Source: Pseudomonadota bacterium
GTDB taxonomy: Bacteria > Pseudomonadota > Alphaproteobacteria > Rhizobiales > Xanthobacteraceae
Reading direction: 5' to 3'
DNA length: 64,000 nucleotides
Assembly: GCA_018242205.1 (NCBI GenBank)
Contig: JAFECJ010000011.1
Span: 1 to 64,000, forward strand
The translations under genes and the position numbers were made by a program. Below are positions 16,726 through 26,063 of the stretch, in pieces. The notes beneath the pieces were generated by a model that ran no database searches, had not been told where the DNA came from, and saw nothing but the letters and a program-made list of their open reading frames with translations. Each line of letters begins with the position of its first letter. The first letter of the stretch is position 1.

Positions 16726-17094
16726 TCAGGCAGCCGTCGACCCGGCGTGATCCGACAACAGTTTTCGCGCGATCGCCATGGCCTCGTCGTGTGACGAGGC
16801 GAGCATCATTGGGTAACCCCAGAATTTGGCGAAGGCTACGCCGAAAGCTTTGAACGCGAGGCGCTTGGCGGCGCTCGGCTCGACGATGACCATCGCCAGC
16901 ACAAGCTTCCGCAATTCGGCCTTGTGCTTCTTCATCCACAGCGCGGTGCGCTTCTTTTCTTCCTGGCTGTGCTCATGGTCCTCGCTCGGGGCGGAATCCG
17001 TCAGCACCACGAACGGCTCTCCGCGCTTCAGATTCTCTTCAAACGATGCGAAGTCCTCATCGTGATCATGATCGGGGTCGTCTGCATAATCCAT
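16726..17094 (-). CDS. Hypothetical protein, possible STAS-like fold
   Basis: A 122-residue protein starting at ATG 17094 with no clear Shine-Dalgarno. The N-terminus is acidic and His-rich (MDYADDPDHDHDEDFASFEE), then ENLKRGEPFVVLTDSAP, WMKKHKAELRKLVLAMVIVE, KFWGYPMMLASSHDEAMAIA. The pattern of a strand, a charged helix, a strand and a C-terminal helix resembles small SpoIIAA/STAS-like proteins, but I do not recognise a named family. It lies inside the aspS-flanked islet, and its stop touches the aspS relic. It follows a membrane-protein gene on the same strand by 48 bases. Confidence 0.65.
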   Translation of the reverse strand: MDYADDPDHDHDEDFASFEENLKRGEPFVVLTDSAPSEDHEHSQEEKKRTALWMKKHKAELRKLVLAMVIVEPSAAKRLAFKAFGVAFAKFWGYPMMLASSHDEAMAIARKLLSDHAGSTAA

Positions 17095-17142
17095 CTAGAC
17101 GAAGGGAAAATTGGCATTATCCATTGGCATGGGTTGCGTCCT

Positions 17143-17589
17143 TTATCGGGGATTGATGCCGATCATGTGGCCCGACGGCGCAGCCTCAACATCGCGATTG
17201 CGAAGATGTCGCCACGACATGGCGATTGCGCACAAGCCGGGAAACGTGATGGCCAAAAACGCCAAGAAAACGAGATGGCCGCCGTCGCGGATGCCGTCGA
17301 ACACGCCCGATAGCGTGTTCAAGACCACGAGAATCCCGCCAAAGATGAGCGACGCCCAATTGGCGGCCGGCCGATCGTTCAGCGCCAGCAGAGCCGGAAT
17401 CACCCAGGCACCATAGAAGGCCGAGAGCGCCCATACTTGGGCGGCGGTGAAATTGAGCGGAGGCGTCGCCCCGTGCGATACGGCAGAGGCATTCAAATAG
17501 GAGAAGATCTGGATCGTGGCGTAGATTGTCGCGCCAACCGCCGTGATAAGCCAAGCGAGCGAAAGGCGGCTTTGTCTCTTTTCGTCCAT
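17143..17589 (-). CDS. Four-helix small membrane protein
   Basis: ATG 17589 is preferred over TTG 17604, giving 148 residues. Four hydrophobic segments are visible: LAWLITAVGATIYATIQIFS, VWALSAFYGAWVIPALLAL, ASLIFGGILVVLNTLSGVF and LVFLAFLAITFPGLCAIAMS. No catalytic motif is evident. The gene is divergent from an AraC-type regulator with 128 bases between them, a common arrangement for a regulator and its target. It lies within the islet next to aspS. Function unknown. Confidence 0.75.
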   Translation of the reverse strand: MDEKRQSRLSLAWLITAVGATIYATIQIFSYLNASAVSHGATPPLNFTAAQVWALSAFYGAWVIPALLALNDRPAANWASLIFGGILVVLNTLSGVFDGIRDGGHLVFLAFLAITFPGLCAIAMSWRHLRNRDVEAAPSGHMIGINPR

Positions 17590-17717
17590 CTCTGATCCAT
17601 CCAAGATCTGGTTAGGCGGCGATGACCGATGTCAGCCGCAGCTATGCCGCTGACAATAGGTAGGCCCGCTTGTGGCGTCATTGCGCAATTCAGACATTGT
17701 ATGTTTTGATCCGGCCA

Positions 17718-18542
17718 ATGTGGCAGCGCGCAGAGTCCCCCGTGTATCTGGATGTCCGTGGCGATTGGTCTTCGTATGTCGATGAGGTCCCTCGCGATCT
17801 CGTCGCGGTCAATGGTGTCGGCAGCCTGGAGAGCATGGAGCAATCAAAGCGTCACCATCATGAGAAGGCGCAGTTGCTCTATTCCGCCCGAGGCGTCATC
17901 AACTGCGAGGTTGATGACGGCGTCTGGATCGTGCCGCCGCAATGCGCCATCTGGATTCCCGGCAGTTTGCCGCACGCCGCATTCGGTTCGGGCGAGGTGC
18001 AGTGCATCTGCCTTTTCGTTGCGCCTGCGGCGGCTGCGAACCTGCCGGTCAAGTGTTGTACGATCGCGGTCTCGGGTTTGCTGCGGCATCTGCTGATCAG
18101 GGCCAGCGAGCTTCCCGAGCGCTACGAGGTCGACGGCCCGGACGGTCGCATCGTTTCTGTGATTCTCGATGAACTGGCCAAAGCCCCCGTCGAGGAACTC
18201 TGCCTTCCGATCCCCTCCGAACCGCGCCTGAAGCATCTCGCCGGGCTTTTGGTCTCGTCGCCTGCGGATCGCGCGACCGTTGCGGAGTGGGCCTGCCGGG
18301 TCGCGCTCAGCGAGCGCAGTCTCAGCCGCATGTTGATGGAGGAGATCGGCATGAGTTTCGGCCGCTGGCGTCGCCAGTTACATGTCGTCCTCGCCCTTCG
18401 GCGGCTGAGCGCCGGCCAGACAGTCCAGACCGTCGCGCTCAACCTCGGCTACGAGAGCGCCAGCAGTTTCGTGACCATGTTTCGCAAGATGGTCGGCAAG
18501 CCGCCAAGCCGCTATCTGCTGGAGCAGCGGAAAGCCGTCTGA
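17718..18542 (+). CDS. AraC family transcriptional regulator with N-terminal cupin
   Basis: ATG 17718 gives 274 residues; two more possible starts lie upstream. Residues 45-110 form an AraC_binding cupin (KRHHHEKAQLLYSARGVINC, VPPQCAIWIPGSLPHAAFGS). The C-terminal 100 residues form the double helix-turn-helix: TVAEWACRVALSERSLSRML and TVQTVALNLGYESASSFVTM, ending FRKMVGKPPSRY. This layout matches the RmlC-cupin AraC regulators that often control adjacent divergent transporter or membrane genes. The likely target is the divergent four-helix membrane protein. Its ligand is unknown. Confidence 0.92.
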   Translation: MWQRAESPVYLDVRGDWSSYVDEVPRDLVAVNGVGSLESMEQSKRHHHEKAQLLYSARGVINCEVDDGVWIVPPQCAIWIPGSLPHAAFGSGEVQCICLFVAPAAAANLPVKCCTIAVSGLLRHLLIRASELPERYEVDGPDGRIVSVILDELAKAPVEELCLPIPSEPRLKHLAGLLVSSPADRATVAEWACRVALSERSLSRMLMEEIGMSFGRWRRQLHVVLALRRLSAGQTVQTVALNLGYESASSFVTMFRKMVGKPPSRYLLEQRKAV

Positions 18543-18605
18543 GCCGCGATGAAAATCAGCCGCTCGAACCGCATGGGTGCCCCTTAGCGCGGCGCCAGCT
18601 TATCA

Positions 18606-18716
18606 CCCGTTCGTCCCGCGACTGCGGGGACCCAGTGCAAATAACGAACTGGATTCCCGCCATAGGCGTTCTAAAAGAACGCCGTTATTCGAACAGCTAC
18701 GCGCGGGAATGAACGG
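18606..18716. repeat. Complex palindromic repeat between AraC gene and aspS
   Basis: The outer arms CCCGTTCGTCCCGCG (from 18606) and CGCGGGAATGAACGG (to 18716) are near-inverted copies. AATAACG (18640-18646) pairs with CGTTATT (18683-18689), and GGCGTTC-TAAAA-GAACGCC (18665-18683) is a perfect central hairpin. No coding frame is present. It resembles non-autonomous palindromic units dispersed in related genomes and may serve as a transcription stop between convergent genes. Confidence 0.65.
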
Positions 18717-18736
18717 AGTTTGGATCAGCGCCGCGC

Positions 18737-20539
18737 TCACTTCTTCGGCAGATCGATCCTGATGCTCAGCTCCTTGAGCTGCTTCGGCGTCACTTCGGCC
18801 GGCGCGCCCATCATCAGGTCTTCGGCCTTCTGGTTCATCGGGAACAGCACGACCTCGCGCAGGTTCTCCTCGCCGGCGAGCAGCATGACAATGCGGTCGA
18901 TGCCGGGCGCGATGCCGCCATGCGGCGGCGCGCCGAGACGGAAGGCGTTCAGCATGCCACCGAACTTCTCTTCCAAAACCTCCTTGGGATAGCCGGCGAT
19001 GGCGAAAGCCTTCTCCATCACCTCGGGGCGATGGTTACGGATCGCGCCTGACGACAATTCGGTGCCGTTGCAGACGATGTCGTACTGATAAGCCTTGATG
19101 CCGAGGATCTTGTCGGCATCGCTCGCATCGAGCGCGAGAAACTCCTCGACGCCCATCTGCGGCATCGAGAACGGGTTGTGAGAGAAGTCGATCTTCTTCT
19201 CTTCCTCGTTCCATTCGAACATCGGAAAGTCGACGATCCAGCAGAACTCGAAACGGTCCTGCGCAATCAGGTTCAGCTCCTGGCCGACCTTGGTGCGCGC
19301 GGCTCCGGCGAACTTGTAGAAGTTCTTCGGCAGTCCGGCGACGAAGAAGCAGGCATCGCCGACCTTGAGGCCGAGCTGATCCGCGATCTGTTTGGTACGC
19401 TCGGGCCCGATGTTCTTGGCGAGCGGACCGGCGCCGCCCTCTTCGCCTTCGCGCCAGAAGATGTAGCCGAGCCCCGGCTGACCCTCGCCCTGCGCCCATG
19501 AATTCATGCGATCGGCGAACGCGCGGTTGCCGCCGCCGGGCGCGGGGATCGCCCAGACCTGCGCCTTAGAGTCACCTGCCAGGATGTTGGCGAAGATCTT
19601 GAAGCCGGAGCCGCGGAAGGCTTCGCTCACGTCCTGCATCACGATCGGGTTACGCAGGTCCGGCTTGTCCGAGCCGTATTTCGTGATCGCTTCGGCATAG
19701 GGGATCATCGGGAACTTCTGCGTCACCGACTTGCCGTTCGCGAACTCCTCGAACACGCCGCGCATCACCGGCTCGACGGCGTTGAAGACGTCGTCCTGCG
19801 TGACGAAGCTCATTTCCAGATCGAGCTGATAGAACTCGCCCGGCGAGCGGTCGGCGCGCGCGTCCTCGTCGCGGAAGCACGGCGCGATCTGGAAATAGCG
19901 GTCGAAGCCCGCCACCATGATCAGTTGCTTGAACTGCTGCGGCGCCTGCGGCAGCGCGTAGAACTTGCCGGGATGAATGCGCGACGGCACCAGATAGTCG
20001 CGCGCGCCTTCCGGCGATGACGCGGTGAGGATCGGCGTCTGGAATTCGAAGAAGCCGCCGTCCTTCATGCGCTTGCGGATCGAGTCGATGACGCGGCCGC
20101 GCAGCATGATGTTGTTGTGCAGCTTCTCGCGGCGCAGATCGAGGAAGCGGTACTTGAGGCGGATGTCTTCCGGATAATCGGCCTCGCCGAACACCGGCAT
20201 CGGCAACTCGGCGGCGGCGCTCAGGACCTCGATCTCGGAGACATAGACCTCGACCTGGCCGGTCGGCAGGTCGGGATTCTCGGTCCCTTCGGGGCGCTTG
20301 CGGGTCTTGCCGTCGACGCGGATCACCCACTCCGAGCGCAGCGTTTCGGCGAGCTTGAACGCCTTGGAATCCGGATCGCACACCACCTGGGTGATGCCGT
20401 AATGGTCGCGCAGGTCGATGAACAGCACGCCGCCATGGTCGCGGATGCGGTGGCACCAGCCCGACAGCCGCACGTCCTTGCCGATGTCGGTCTCGCGCAG
20501 CGCGCCGCAGGTGTGTGAACGATAGCGATGCATGGTCAT
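18737..20539 (-). CDS. aspS: Aspartyl-tRNA synthetase, predicted non-discriminating (Asp/Asn)
   Basis: A 600-residue class II synthetase. The start is MTMHRYRSH (20539) or the internal ATG 20533. It has an N-terminal OB fold, the catalytic core with the [19 protein letters not shown] motif 2 region, the bacterial insertion (GAD) domain, and motif 3 at the C-terminus ([18 protein letters not shown]). The anticodon-binding loop reads RIRDHGG; His at this place is found in non-discriminating AspRS enzymes (such as that of Pseudomonas aeruginosa), while discriminating ones have Leu. It would therefore also charge tRNA-Asn, to be amidated by GatCAB. Its 3' end is duplicated at 16654. Confidence 0.97.
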   Translation of the reverse strand: MTMHRYRSHTCGALRETDIGKDVRLSGWCHRIRDHGGVLFIDLRDHYGITQVVCDPDSKAFKLAETLRSEWVIRVDGKTRKRPEGTENPDLPTGQVEVYVSEIEVLSAAAELPMPVFGEADYPEDIRLKYRFLDLRREKLHNNIMLRGRVIDSIRKRMKDGGFFEFQTPILTASSPEGARDYLVPSRIHPGKFYALPQAPQQFKQLIMVAGFDRYFQIAPCFRDEDARADRSPGEFYQLDLEMSFVTQDDVFNAVEPVMRGVFEEFANGKSVTQKFPMIPYAEAITKYGSDKPDLRNPIVMQDVSEAFRGSGFKIFANILAGDSKAQVWAIPAPGGGNRAFADRMNSWAQGEGQPGLGYIFWREGEEGGAGPLAKNIGPERTKQIADQLGLKVGDACFFVAGLPKNFYKFAGAARTKVGQELNLIAQDRFEFCWIVDFPMFEWNEEEKKIDFSHNPFSMPQMGVEEFLALDASDADKILGIKAYQYDIVCNGTELSSGAIRNHRPEVMEKAFAIAGYPKEVLEEKFGGMLNAFRLGAPPHGGIAPGIDRIVMLLAGEENLREVVLFPMNQKAEDLMMGAPAEVTPKQLKELSIRIDLPKK

Positions 20540-20732
20540 TCGGGCGGTTCCGGCAAGCCGTTAGGCAAGCGATTCAGGGGTGGGTGGAGGCGCGCGAAAA
20601 ACGCATGGGGGGTGCCCTTTGTCAAGGCGAAGGCCGGTTTTGACGCATGGCTGGCCGAATTCCGGCTCATCCGCGCCTCGACAGACTCGCATCAATCTGC
20701 ACACTCGGAGCATCAAGAGGGTACCGCGTTCA

Positions 20733-22430
20733 ATGCCGAAATCTGCCGCCAAAAAGCCCGCGCCAAAAGTCGCGAAAAAGGCCAAAGCCGGGGTCACCGA
20801 GCTTTCCACGGGCGAAGCCACTGTCGAGACCCTGCTGAGCCACGGCATCCGTACGGTTTACGCCCTGCCCGGGGTCCATAACGACCATCTTTTCGATGCT
20901 TTCGCCCGGGCGAGCGACCGGCTGTCGGTGGTCCACACCCGTCACGAGCAGGGTGCCGCCTATATGGCGCTCGGCGCCGCGCTCGCGACCGGCCAGCCGC
21001 AGGTCTATTCGGTGGTGCCCGGCCCGGGTCTGCTCAATTCGGCCGCGGCGCTGCTGACGGCCTATGGCATGTATGCGCCGGTGCTGGCGCTGATCGGCCA
21101 GATCCCGGCCAAGGCCATCGGCCGCAATTTGGATCATCTGCACGAGATCAAGGACCAGGCCGGGATCGTGTCCCGGCTGGTCGATCATGCCGGCATCCTC
21201 AATGGCCCCACCGAGGCGCCGGCCAAGGTGGCCAAGGCGATCCGCGCCCTTCATGACCGAAGGCCAGGTCCCGGGGCGCTGGAATGCGCCATCGACGTCT
21301 GGGGCGAGCGCGGCCCGGTCGGCCAGATCCCCGACCCGACGCCGCCCCGCCGGCCGCGCCTCAACGAGGACAACGTCCGCAAGGCGGCGAAACTCCTTGG
21401 CAAGGCCAAGCGGGTCCTGATTGTCGTCGGCAGTGGCGCGCTGGATGCATCCCCCGAAGTGCGGCAGCTCTCCGACATGCTGCAGGCCCCGGTTCAGTCG
21501 TACCGCCGGGGCAAAGGCGTCATCGATGGCCGCAGCCCCTACTCCGTCAACCTGCCCCTCGGTCATGAACTATGGGGCGAGGCCGACGCCATTCTCGCGG
21601 TCGGCAGCCGTCTGTTCGCGCCGATCCTGCAATGGGGCGCCGATCGCAACCTCAAGATCGTCAACGTCAATGCCACCGCCGACGACGCCGGCAAACTCCA
21701 CAAGCCGGATATCTCGCTGATCGGCGACGCCGCCCCGGTGCTGCGCCGCCTGATCGCGGCCCTGGAGAGCGTCAACGACAAGCGCGCCTCGCGTGAGGAC
21801 GAGATGCGCCAGCGCCAGGCCAAAATGGCCGCGCGGCTTTCCAAGCTCGGCCCGCAGCTCGCTTTCCTCGACGCCATCCGCGCCGAACTGCCCGAGGACG
21901 GCATTCTGGTCGACGAGGTGACGCAGGTCGGCTTCGCCGCCCGCCTCGCCTTCCCGGTCTACAAGCCGCGCACCTTCCTGTCGCCGGGCTATCAGGACAA
22001 TCTCGGCTGGGGCTACGCCACCGCGCTCGGCGCCCAGCACAGCCGGCCGGACGTCCCGGTACTGTCGATCAATGGCGACGGCGGCTTCATGTTCACCGCC
22101 AATGAATTGGCAACGGCCATGCGGCACCGCATCCCGCTCACGGCCATCGTCTTCGCCGACGGCGCCTTCGGCAATGTCCGCCGCATCCAGCAGGAGCAGT
22201 TCGGCAACCGGGTGATCGCCTCCGACCTCGCCAACCCCGATTTCGTGAAGTTCGCCGAGAGTTTCGGCGCCCGCGGCCTCCGGGCGCGGGACCCGCAGGA
22301 ATTACGCTTTGCCTTGCGGGAGAGTTTTGCGGTACGCGAACCGACCGTAATCGAAGTCCCGGTCGGCGCCATGCCGAGCCCCTGGGAGTTTATCCATATG
22401 CCGCGGGTGCGCGGCAAAACCAAACGTTAG
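20733..22430 (+). CDS. Thiamine diphosphate-dependent enzyme, acetolactate synthase-like
   Basis: ATG 20733 gives 565 residues with a Lys/Ala-rich leader of about 20 residues. The N-terminal PYR domain has the catalytic Glu (HTRHEQGAAYMALGAA), and the central domain has VLIVVGSGALDASPE. The C-terminal PP domain has the ThDP motif start SINGDGGFMFTANELATAMR. The usual Asn-Asn at the end of that motif is replaced by Ala-Asp (VFADGAFGNVRR). The closest relatives are ALS-large-subunit-like decarboxylases or carboligases of unknown substrate; no small regulatory subunit is adjacent. It is divergent from aspS. Confidence 0.88.
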   Translation: MPKSAAKKPAPKVAKKAKAGVTELSTGEATVETLLSHGIRTVYALPGVHNDHLFDAFARASDRLSVVHTRHEQGAAYMALGAALATGQPQVYSVVPGPGLLNSAAALLTAYGMYAPVLALIGQIPAKAIGRNLDHLHEIKDQAGIVSRLVDHAGILNGPTEAPAKVAKAIRALHDRRPGPGALECAIDVWGERGPVGQIPDPTPPRRPRLNEDNVRKAAKLLGKAKRVLIVVGSGALDASPEVRQLSDMLQAPVQSYRRGKGVIDGRSPYSVNLPLGHELWGEADAILAVGSRLFAPILQWGADRNLKIVNVNATADDAGKLHKPDISLIGDAAPVLRRLIAALESVNDKRASREDEMRQRQAKMAARLSKLGPQLAFLDAIRAELPEDGILVDEVTQVGFAARLAFPVYKPRTFLSPGYQDNLGWGYATALGAQHSRPDVPVLSINGDGGFMFTANELATAMRHRIPLTAIVFADGAFGNVRRIQQEQFGNRVIASDLANPDFVKFAESFGARGLRARDPQELRFALRESFAVREPTVIEVPVGAMPSPWEFIHMPRVRGKTKR

Positions 22431-22478
22431 TCTGCGCGTGCGTGCTGAACGCACACCAAGAAGTCAGGTGCCTGCCGA

Positions 22479-23630
22479 ATGTCTCCCTTGATAACGACCT
22501 CCGCCGAGCTCGCCGCGGTGTGCGAGCGCATGGCGAACCACGAATTCGTCACCGTCGATACCGAGTTCCTGCGCGAGACCACCTATTACCCTTTGCTCTG
22601 CGTCGCGCAGATGGCGACCGACGACGAAGCGGTGGTGATCGACGCATTGGCGCCCGGCATCGACCTTTCGCCGTTCTACAAATTGATGGCCAATGAGAAG
22701 GTCATGAAGGTGTTCCACGCCGCGCGGCAGGACATCGAAATTCTCTGGAACATGGCCCAGACCATCCCGCATCCGATCGTCGACACCCAGGTCGCGGCCA
22801 TGGTGCTCGGCTACGGCGACAGCATTTCCTACGACCAGCTTGTGCAGCGCATCACCGGCGACGTGCTCGACAAGTCGAACCGCTTCACCGACTGGACGCG
22901 GCGGCCGCTGACCGACGCGCAGGTGTCCTACGCCCTGTCCGACGTCACACATCTGCGCGCGGTCTACGTCAAGCTTGCTGCGGACCTCGCCAAGCGCGGC
23001 CGCGCCACCTGGGTCGAGGCCGAGATGGGCGTGCTCACCTCGCCCGACACCTATCGCATGGAGCCGGAGCGCGCCTGGGAGCGCTTGCGCACCCGCGCCC
23101 GCAAGCCGAAGGAGCTCGCGGTGCTGATGGAAGTCGCGGCCTGGCGCGAACGCGAGGCGCAGACCCGCGACGTGCCGCGCTCGCGCGTGCTCAAGGACGA
23201 CGTCGTCGGCGATATCGCGACGCAGGCGCCGACCACCATCGAAAAGCTCGGTCACTTGCGCTCTCTGCCCAAGGGCTTCGAGCGCTCGCGCTGGGGCGAA
23301 CAGATCGTCGAAGCGGTGACACGCGGCCTCGCGCGCGATCCGAAGACGCTGCCGCGCTTCGAGCGTTCACGCCCGGCGCCGAACGGTGCGGCCATCGTCG
23401 AACTCCTGAAGGTGCTGCTGCGCATGACCTCGGAGAGCCACGCGGTCGCCGCCAAGGTCATCGCCACCGTCGACGACCTCGAGCGCATCGCCGCCGACGA
23501 CAATGCCGACGTCGCGGCGCTCAAGGGCTGGCGCCGCGAACTGTTCGGCGACAAGGCGCTGGCCTTGAAGCATGGCAAGCTGGCGCTGGCGGTCGAGAAG
23601 AGCCGGGTCGTCACCGTCGACAAGAGCTGA
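22479..23630 (+). CDS. rnd: Ribonuclease D
   Basis: A 383-residue 3'-5' exoribonuclease starting at ATG 22479. DEDDy residues are visible: [10 protein letters not shown] (Asp and Glu), [11 protein letters not shown] (Asp), and [13 protein letters not shown] (Tyr and Asp). An HRDC domain follows at about residues 205-290 ([20 protein letters not shown] and [10 protein letters not shown]). RNase D trims tRNA and other structured RNA 3' ends. The 3' end lies four bases before pxpA, so the two genes are likely co-transcribed. Confidence 0.95.
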   Translation: MSPLITTSAELAAVCERMANHEFVTVDTEFLRETTYYPLLCVAQMATDDEAVVIDALAPGIDLSPFYKLMANEKVMKVFHAARQDIEILWNMAQTIPHPIVDTQVAAMVLGYGDSISYDQLVQRITGDVLDKSNRFTDWTRRPLTDAQVSYALSDVTHLRAVYVKLAADLAKRGRATWVEAEMGVLTSPDTYRMEPERAWERLRTRARKPKELAVLMEVAAWREREAQTRDVPRSRVLKDDVVGDIATQAPTTIEKLGHLRSLPKGFERSRWGEQIVEAVTRGLARDPKTLPRFERSRPAPNGAAIVELLKVLLRMTSESHAVAAKVIATVDDLERIAADDNADVAALKGWRRELFGDKALALKHGKLALAVEKSRVVTVDKS

Positions 23631-23634
23631 GGAT

Positions 23635-24393
23635 ATGGCATCGTCGATCGACATCAACGGCGACGCCGGCGAGAGCTACGGCCGCTGGACGCTCGGTGAC
23701 GACGCCTCGTTCCTGCCCCACGTTTCGTCGGTCAACATCGCCTGCGGCTTTCATGGCGGCGATCCATCGACCATGCGCGCAACCGTGCGCATTGCCAAGC
23801 AGGCCGGCATCGCCATCGGCGCGCATCCGTCGTTTCCCGACCTGATGGGCTTCGGCCGGCGCATGATGACAATCGCGCCCGACGAAATGGCCGACGCCAC
23901 GCTCTACCAGCTCGGCGCTCTGGCTGCGATCGCGCGCTCCGAGGGCATGAGCCTCGCCCATGTCAAACCGCATGGCGCCTTCTACAAGGCGTGCTCAATC
24001 GACCTGAAACTGTCGGCGGCGATCGGCGCAGCCATCGCCACCTTTGACCCGAAGCTGTTTCTCGTGCTGCTCGCCGGACCCGGCGCCGATGCCGCTGAAG
24101 CGGCAGGCGCTCGCGTCGCCCGCGAAGCCTTCATCGATCTCGATTACGACGCCGACGGCGGTCTCATCATCGAGCGCGTCGCCAAACCGCGTGAGCCGTC
24201 ACTGGTCGCCGAGCGCGCGCTGCGCATCGTGCGAGAGGGCAAGCTGACCAAGATCGATGGCGCCGACATGGACGTGAAGGTCACGACCTTGTGCCTGCAC
24301 GGCGACCGCGCCAACTCGGCCGAGGTCGCGCGCATCGTCAAACAGACGCTGCAAGGCAACGGCATCGCGGTGTCGCCGCTCGGTACGGAGTAG
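23635..24393 (+). CDS. pxpA: 5-oxoprolinase subunit A (LamB/YcsF family)
   Basis: The 252-residue protein begins at ATG 23635; its Shine-Dalgarno overlaps the rnd stop. Motifs of the YcsF family are clear: IDINGDAGESYGRW, VNIACGFHGGDPSTM, GIAIGAHPSFPDLMGFGRR, HVKPHGAFYKA and TLCLHGDRA. With PxpB and PxpC it hydrolyses 5-oxoproline to glutamate using ATP. The two partner subunits, usually adjacent, are not present in this window. It therefore either works with a distant PxpBC or alone on another lactam. Confidence 0.92.
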   Translation: MASSIDINGDAGESYGRWTLGDDASFLPHVSSVNIACGFHGGDPSTMRATVRIAKQAGIAIGAHPSFPDLMGFGRRMMTIAPDEMADATLYQLGALAAIARSEGMSLAHVKPHGAFYKACSIDLKLSAAIGAAIATFDPKLFLVLLAGPGADAAEAAGARVAREAFIDLDYDADGGLIIERVAKPREPSLVAERALRIVREGKLTKIDGADMDVKVTTLCLHGDRANSAEVARIVKQTLQGNGIAVSPLGTE

Positions 24394-24398
24394 ACCGC

Positions 24399-25445
24399 AT
24401 GAATTTCGCCAGCGACAACACGGCCGGCGTCGCGCCGCAGATCATGGCGGCGCTCAACCGCGCCAATGAAGGCTTCGCGCTCGGCTACGGCAATGACGAC
24501 TGGACGCGCAGTGTCGAGAAGAAGTTCTGCGAGCTGTTCAAGCGCGACCTCGCCGTGTTCCTGGTGCCGACCGGCACCGCCGCCAATGCGCTGGCGCTGG
24601 CCCATGTCACGCCGCCCTGGGGCGCGGTGCTGTGCCATGCCGACGCGCATATCGCGGTCGACGAATGCGGCGCGCCGGAATTCTTCGGCAGCGGAATCAA
24701 GCTCGTCACTTTGTCGGGCGTCAACGGCAAGCTCGATGCCGTCACCGTCAAGACGCAACTCGACAATAAGGCGCAATGGGGCCCGCCGCATCACGTGACG
24801 CCGGCGGCGCTGTCGATCTCGCAGGCCAGCGAATCCGGCACCATCTATCGGCCGCAAGAAATCCGCACCCTCGCCGATATCGCCCATGCCCATGGCCTCG
24901 CTGTCCATATGGATGGCGCGCGCTTCGGTAATGCGCTGGTGCGCATGAATGTGTCTCCGGACGAGGCGACTTGGAAGGCCGGCGTCGATGTGCTGTCGTT
25001 CGGCGCCACCAAAGGCGGCGCCATGGGCGCCGAGGCCGTGATCTTCTTCGATCCCAAGCGCGCCGAGCACATGGCGGCGCGGCGCAAGCGCGGCGCGCAA
25101 CTGGCCTCCAAGCACCGCTTCATCGCCGCGCAAATGGAAGCCTATCTCGACGACGACCTGTGGCTCCGGCTTTGCCGCCACGCCAATGCCATGGCGGATC
25201 GGCTGAGCAGTGGCCTGACCCAGGCCGGCTTCGCGCCGAAATGGCCGGTCGAGGCCAACGAGGTGTTCGCCGCCCTGCCCGTGGCGCTGTGCGACAAATT
25301 GCAGGCCGCCGGCGCGGTGTTCTATCGCTGGGCCAGCGAGACCGGCGCTGACGGCCGCGAGACGGCCCTCGTTCGGCTGGTGACGTCATTTGCAACGACG
25401 ACCGACGAAGTCGATCGCTTTGTCGCGGCGATCGCGCCGCGCTGA
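24399..25445 (+). CDS. ltaE: Low-specificity threonine aldolase / beta-eliminating lyase
   Basis: A 348-residue PLP enzyme starting at ATG 24399, five bases after pxpA, so the three genes rnd-pxpA-ltaE form an apparent operon. Key motifs are MNFASDNTAGVAPQIMAALN, the ring-stacking His in CHADAHIAVDECGAPEFF, the Asp of VHMDGARFGNAL and the Schiff-base Lys in LSFGATKGGAMGAEA. The family cleaves threonine or allo-threonine to glycine and acetaldehyde. It is full length. Confidence 0.92.
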   Translation: MNFASDNTAGVAPQIMAALNRANEGFALGYGNDDWTRSVEKKFCELFKRDLAVFLVPTGTAANALALAHVTPPWGAVLCHADAHIAVDECGAPEFFGSGIKLVTLSGVNGKLDAVTVKTQLDNKAQWGPPHHVTPAALSISQASESGTIYRPQEIRTLADIAHAHGLAVHMDGARFGNALVRMNVSPDEATWKAGVDVLSFGATKGGAMGAEAVIFFDPKRAEHMAARRKRGAQLASKHRFIAAQMEAYLDDDLWLRLCRHANAMADRLSSGLTQAGFAPKWPVEANEVFAALPVALCDKLQAAGAVFYRWASETGADGRETALVRLVTSFATTTDEVDRFVAAIAPR

Positions 25446-25541
25446 CGCGTCAGGCCAGGCGCTGCAGGCAATATGGCGCGCGCGGCACCCCGGCCAGTAG
25501 AGGGGCTGCCCGGCCGCCGCGCATGACCATTTCTTCATGAT

Positions 25542-25555
25542 CTGACCTGGATCAA
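25542..25555. promoter_or_regulatory. FNR/FixK-like box
   Basis: CTGACCTGGATCAA differs from the rhizobial FixK/FNR consensus form TTGA-N6-TCAA at one half-site base. It sits 47 bases upstream of the ATG at 25603, at the right distance for an activator centred near -41. The -10 region is not clear. Control by low oxygen is inferred. Confidence 0.5.
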
Positions 25556-25602
25556 CGCACTAAGTTGCTCGGGCGCGACAGTGGGCGCTGCGGAGGTGCA
25601 TC

Positions 25603-25968
25603 ATGATCGAACGCTTGCAAGGCTTTCCCGACAATGTTCTGGCCTTCGTCTGCAAGGGCCGGATCACGCGGCAGGATTACGACACGGTGCTGGTGCCCGC
25701 CGTCGAAGACGCGCTCAGACGGCATGACAAGCTGCGCCTGTACTACGAGACAGCCGGCGATTTCGCCGCTTACGACGCTGGCGCCATGTGGGACGACTTC
25801 AAGGTCGGCGTCGAACATCTGACACGCTGGGAACGCTTTGCCGTGGTGTCGGACGTCGAATGGATAAGGCACTCGGTCCAACTGTTCGGCTTCCTCATGC
25901 CGGCAAAAATGCGGATGTTCTCGACATCGGAAACGACTGCGGCCCGGGATTGGATCGTTGCGCCTTGA
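25603..25968 (+). CDS. SpoIIAA-like STAS/SEC14 domain protein
   Basis: A 121-residue protein at ATG 25603 with GGAGG nine bases upstream. It matches the SpoIIAA-like family: FPDNVLAFVCKGRITRQDYD, LRLYYETAGDFAAYDAGAMW, WERFAVVSDVEWIRHSVQLF and the end FSTSETTAARDWIV. These small cytoplasmic proteins with a STAS/CRAL-TRIO-like fold have no settled function. It precedes the P-type ATPase gene by 95 bases on the same strand, and both may be driven by the FNR/FixK-like box upstream. Confidence 0.88.
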   Translation: MIERLQGFPDNVLAFVCKGRITRQDYDTVLVPAVEDALRRHDKLRLYYETAGDFAAYDAGAMWDDFKVGVEHLTRWERFAVVSDVEWIRHSVQLFGFLMPAKMRMFSTSETTAARDWIVAP

Positions 25969-26063
25969 TCCCGGCCTTCCACGGACCGGCCTTGCAACAA
26001 ATTCTCGCCGTGCCGGGTTGATATCGATCCTCAACGCGGGGTGACAACAAGCGTGGATACCCG

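Larger units (their letters stand above)
16694..18804. mobile_element. Candidate 2.1 kb islet bounded by aspS 3'-end direct repeats
   Basis: Direct repeats of the aspS 3' coding sequence flank a segment with a hypothetical gene, a small membrane protein gene, an AraC regulator and a palindromic repeat. This is the geometry left when an incoming element restores the 3' end of its target gene and displaces the old end. No integrase remains, so the mechanism (site-specific integration or homologous replacement with a foreign aspS end) is open. Boundaries given are the starts and ends of the 28-base identical cores. Confidence 0.55.
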
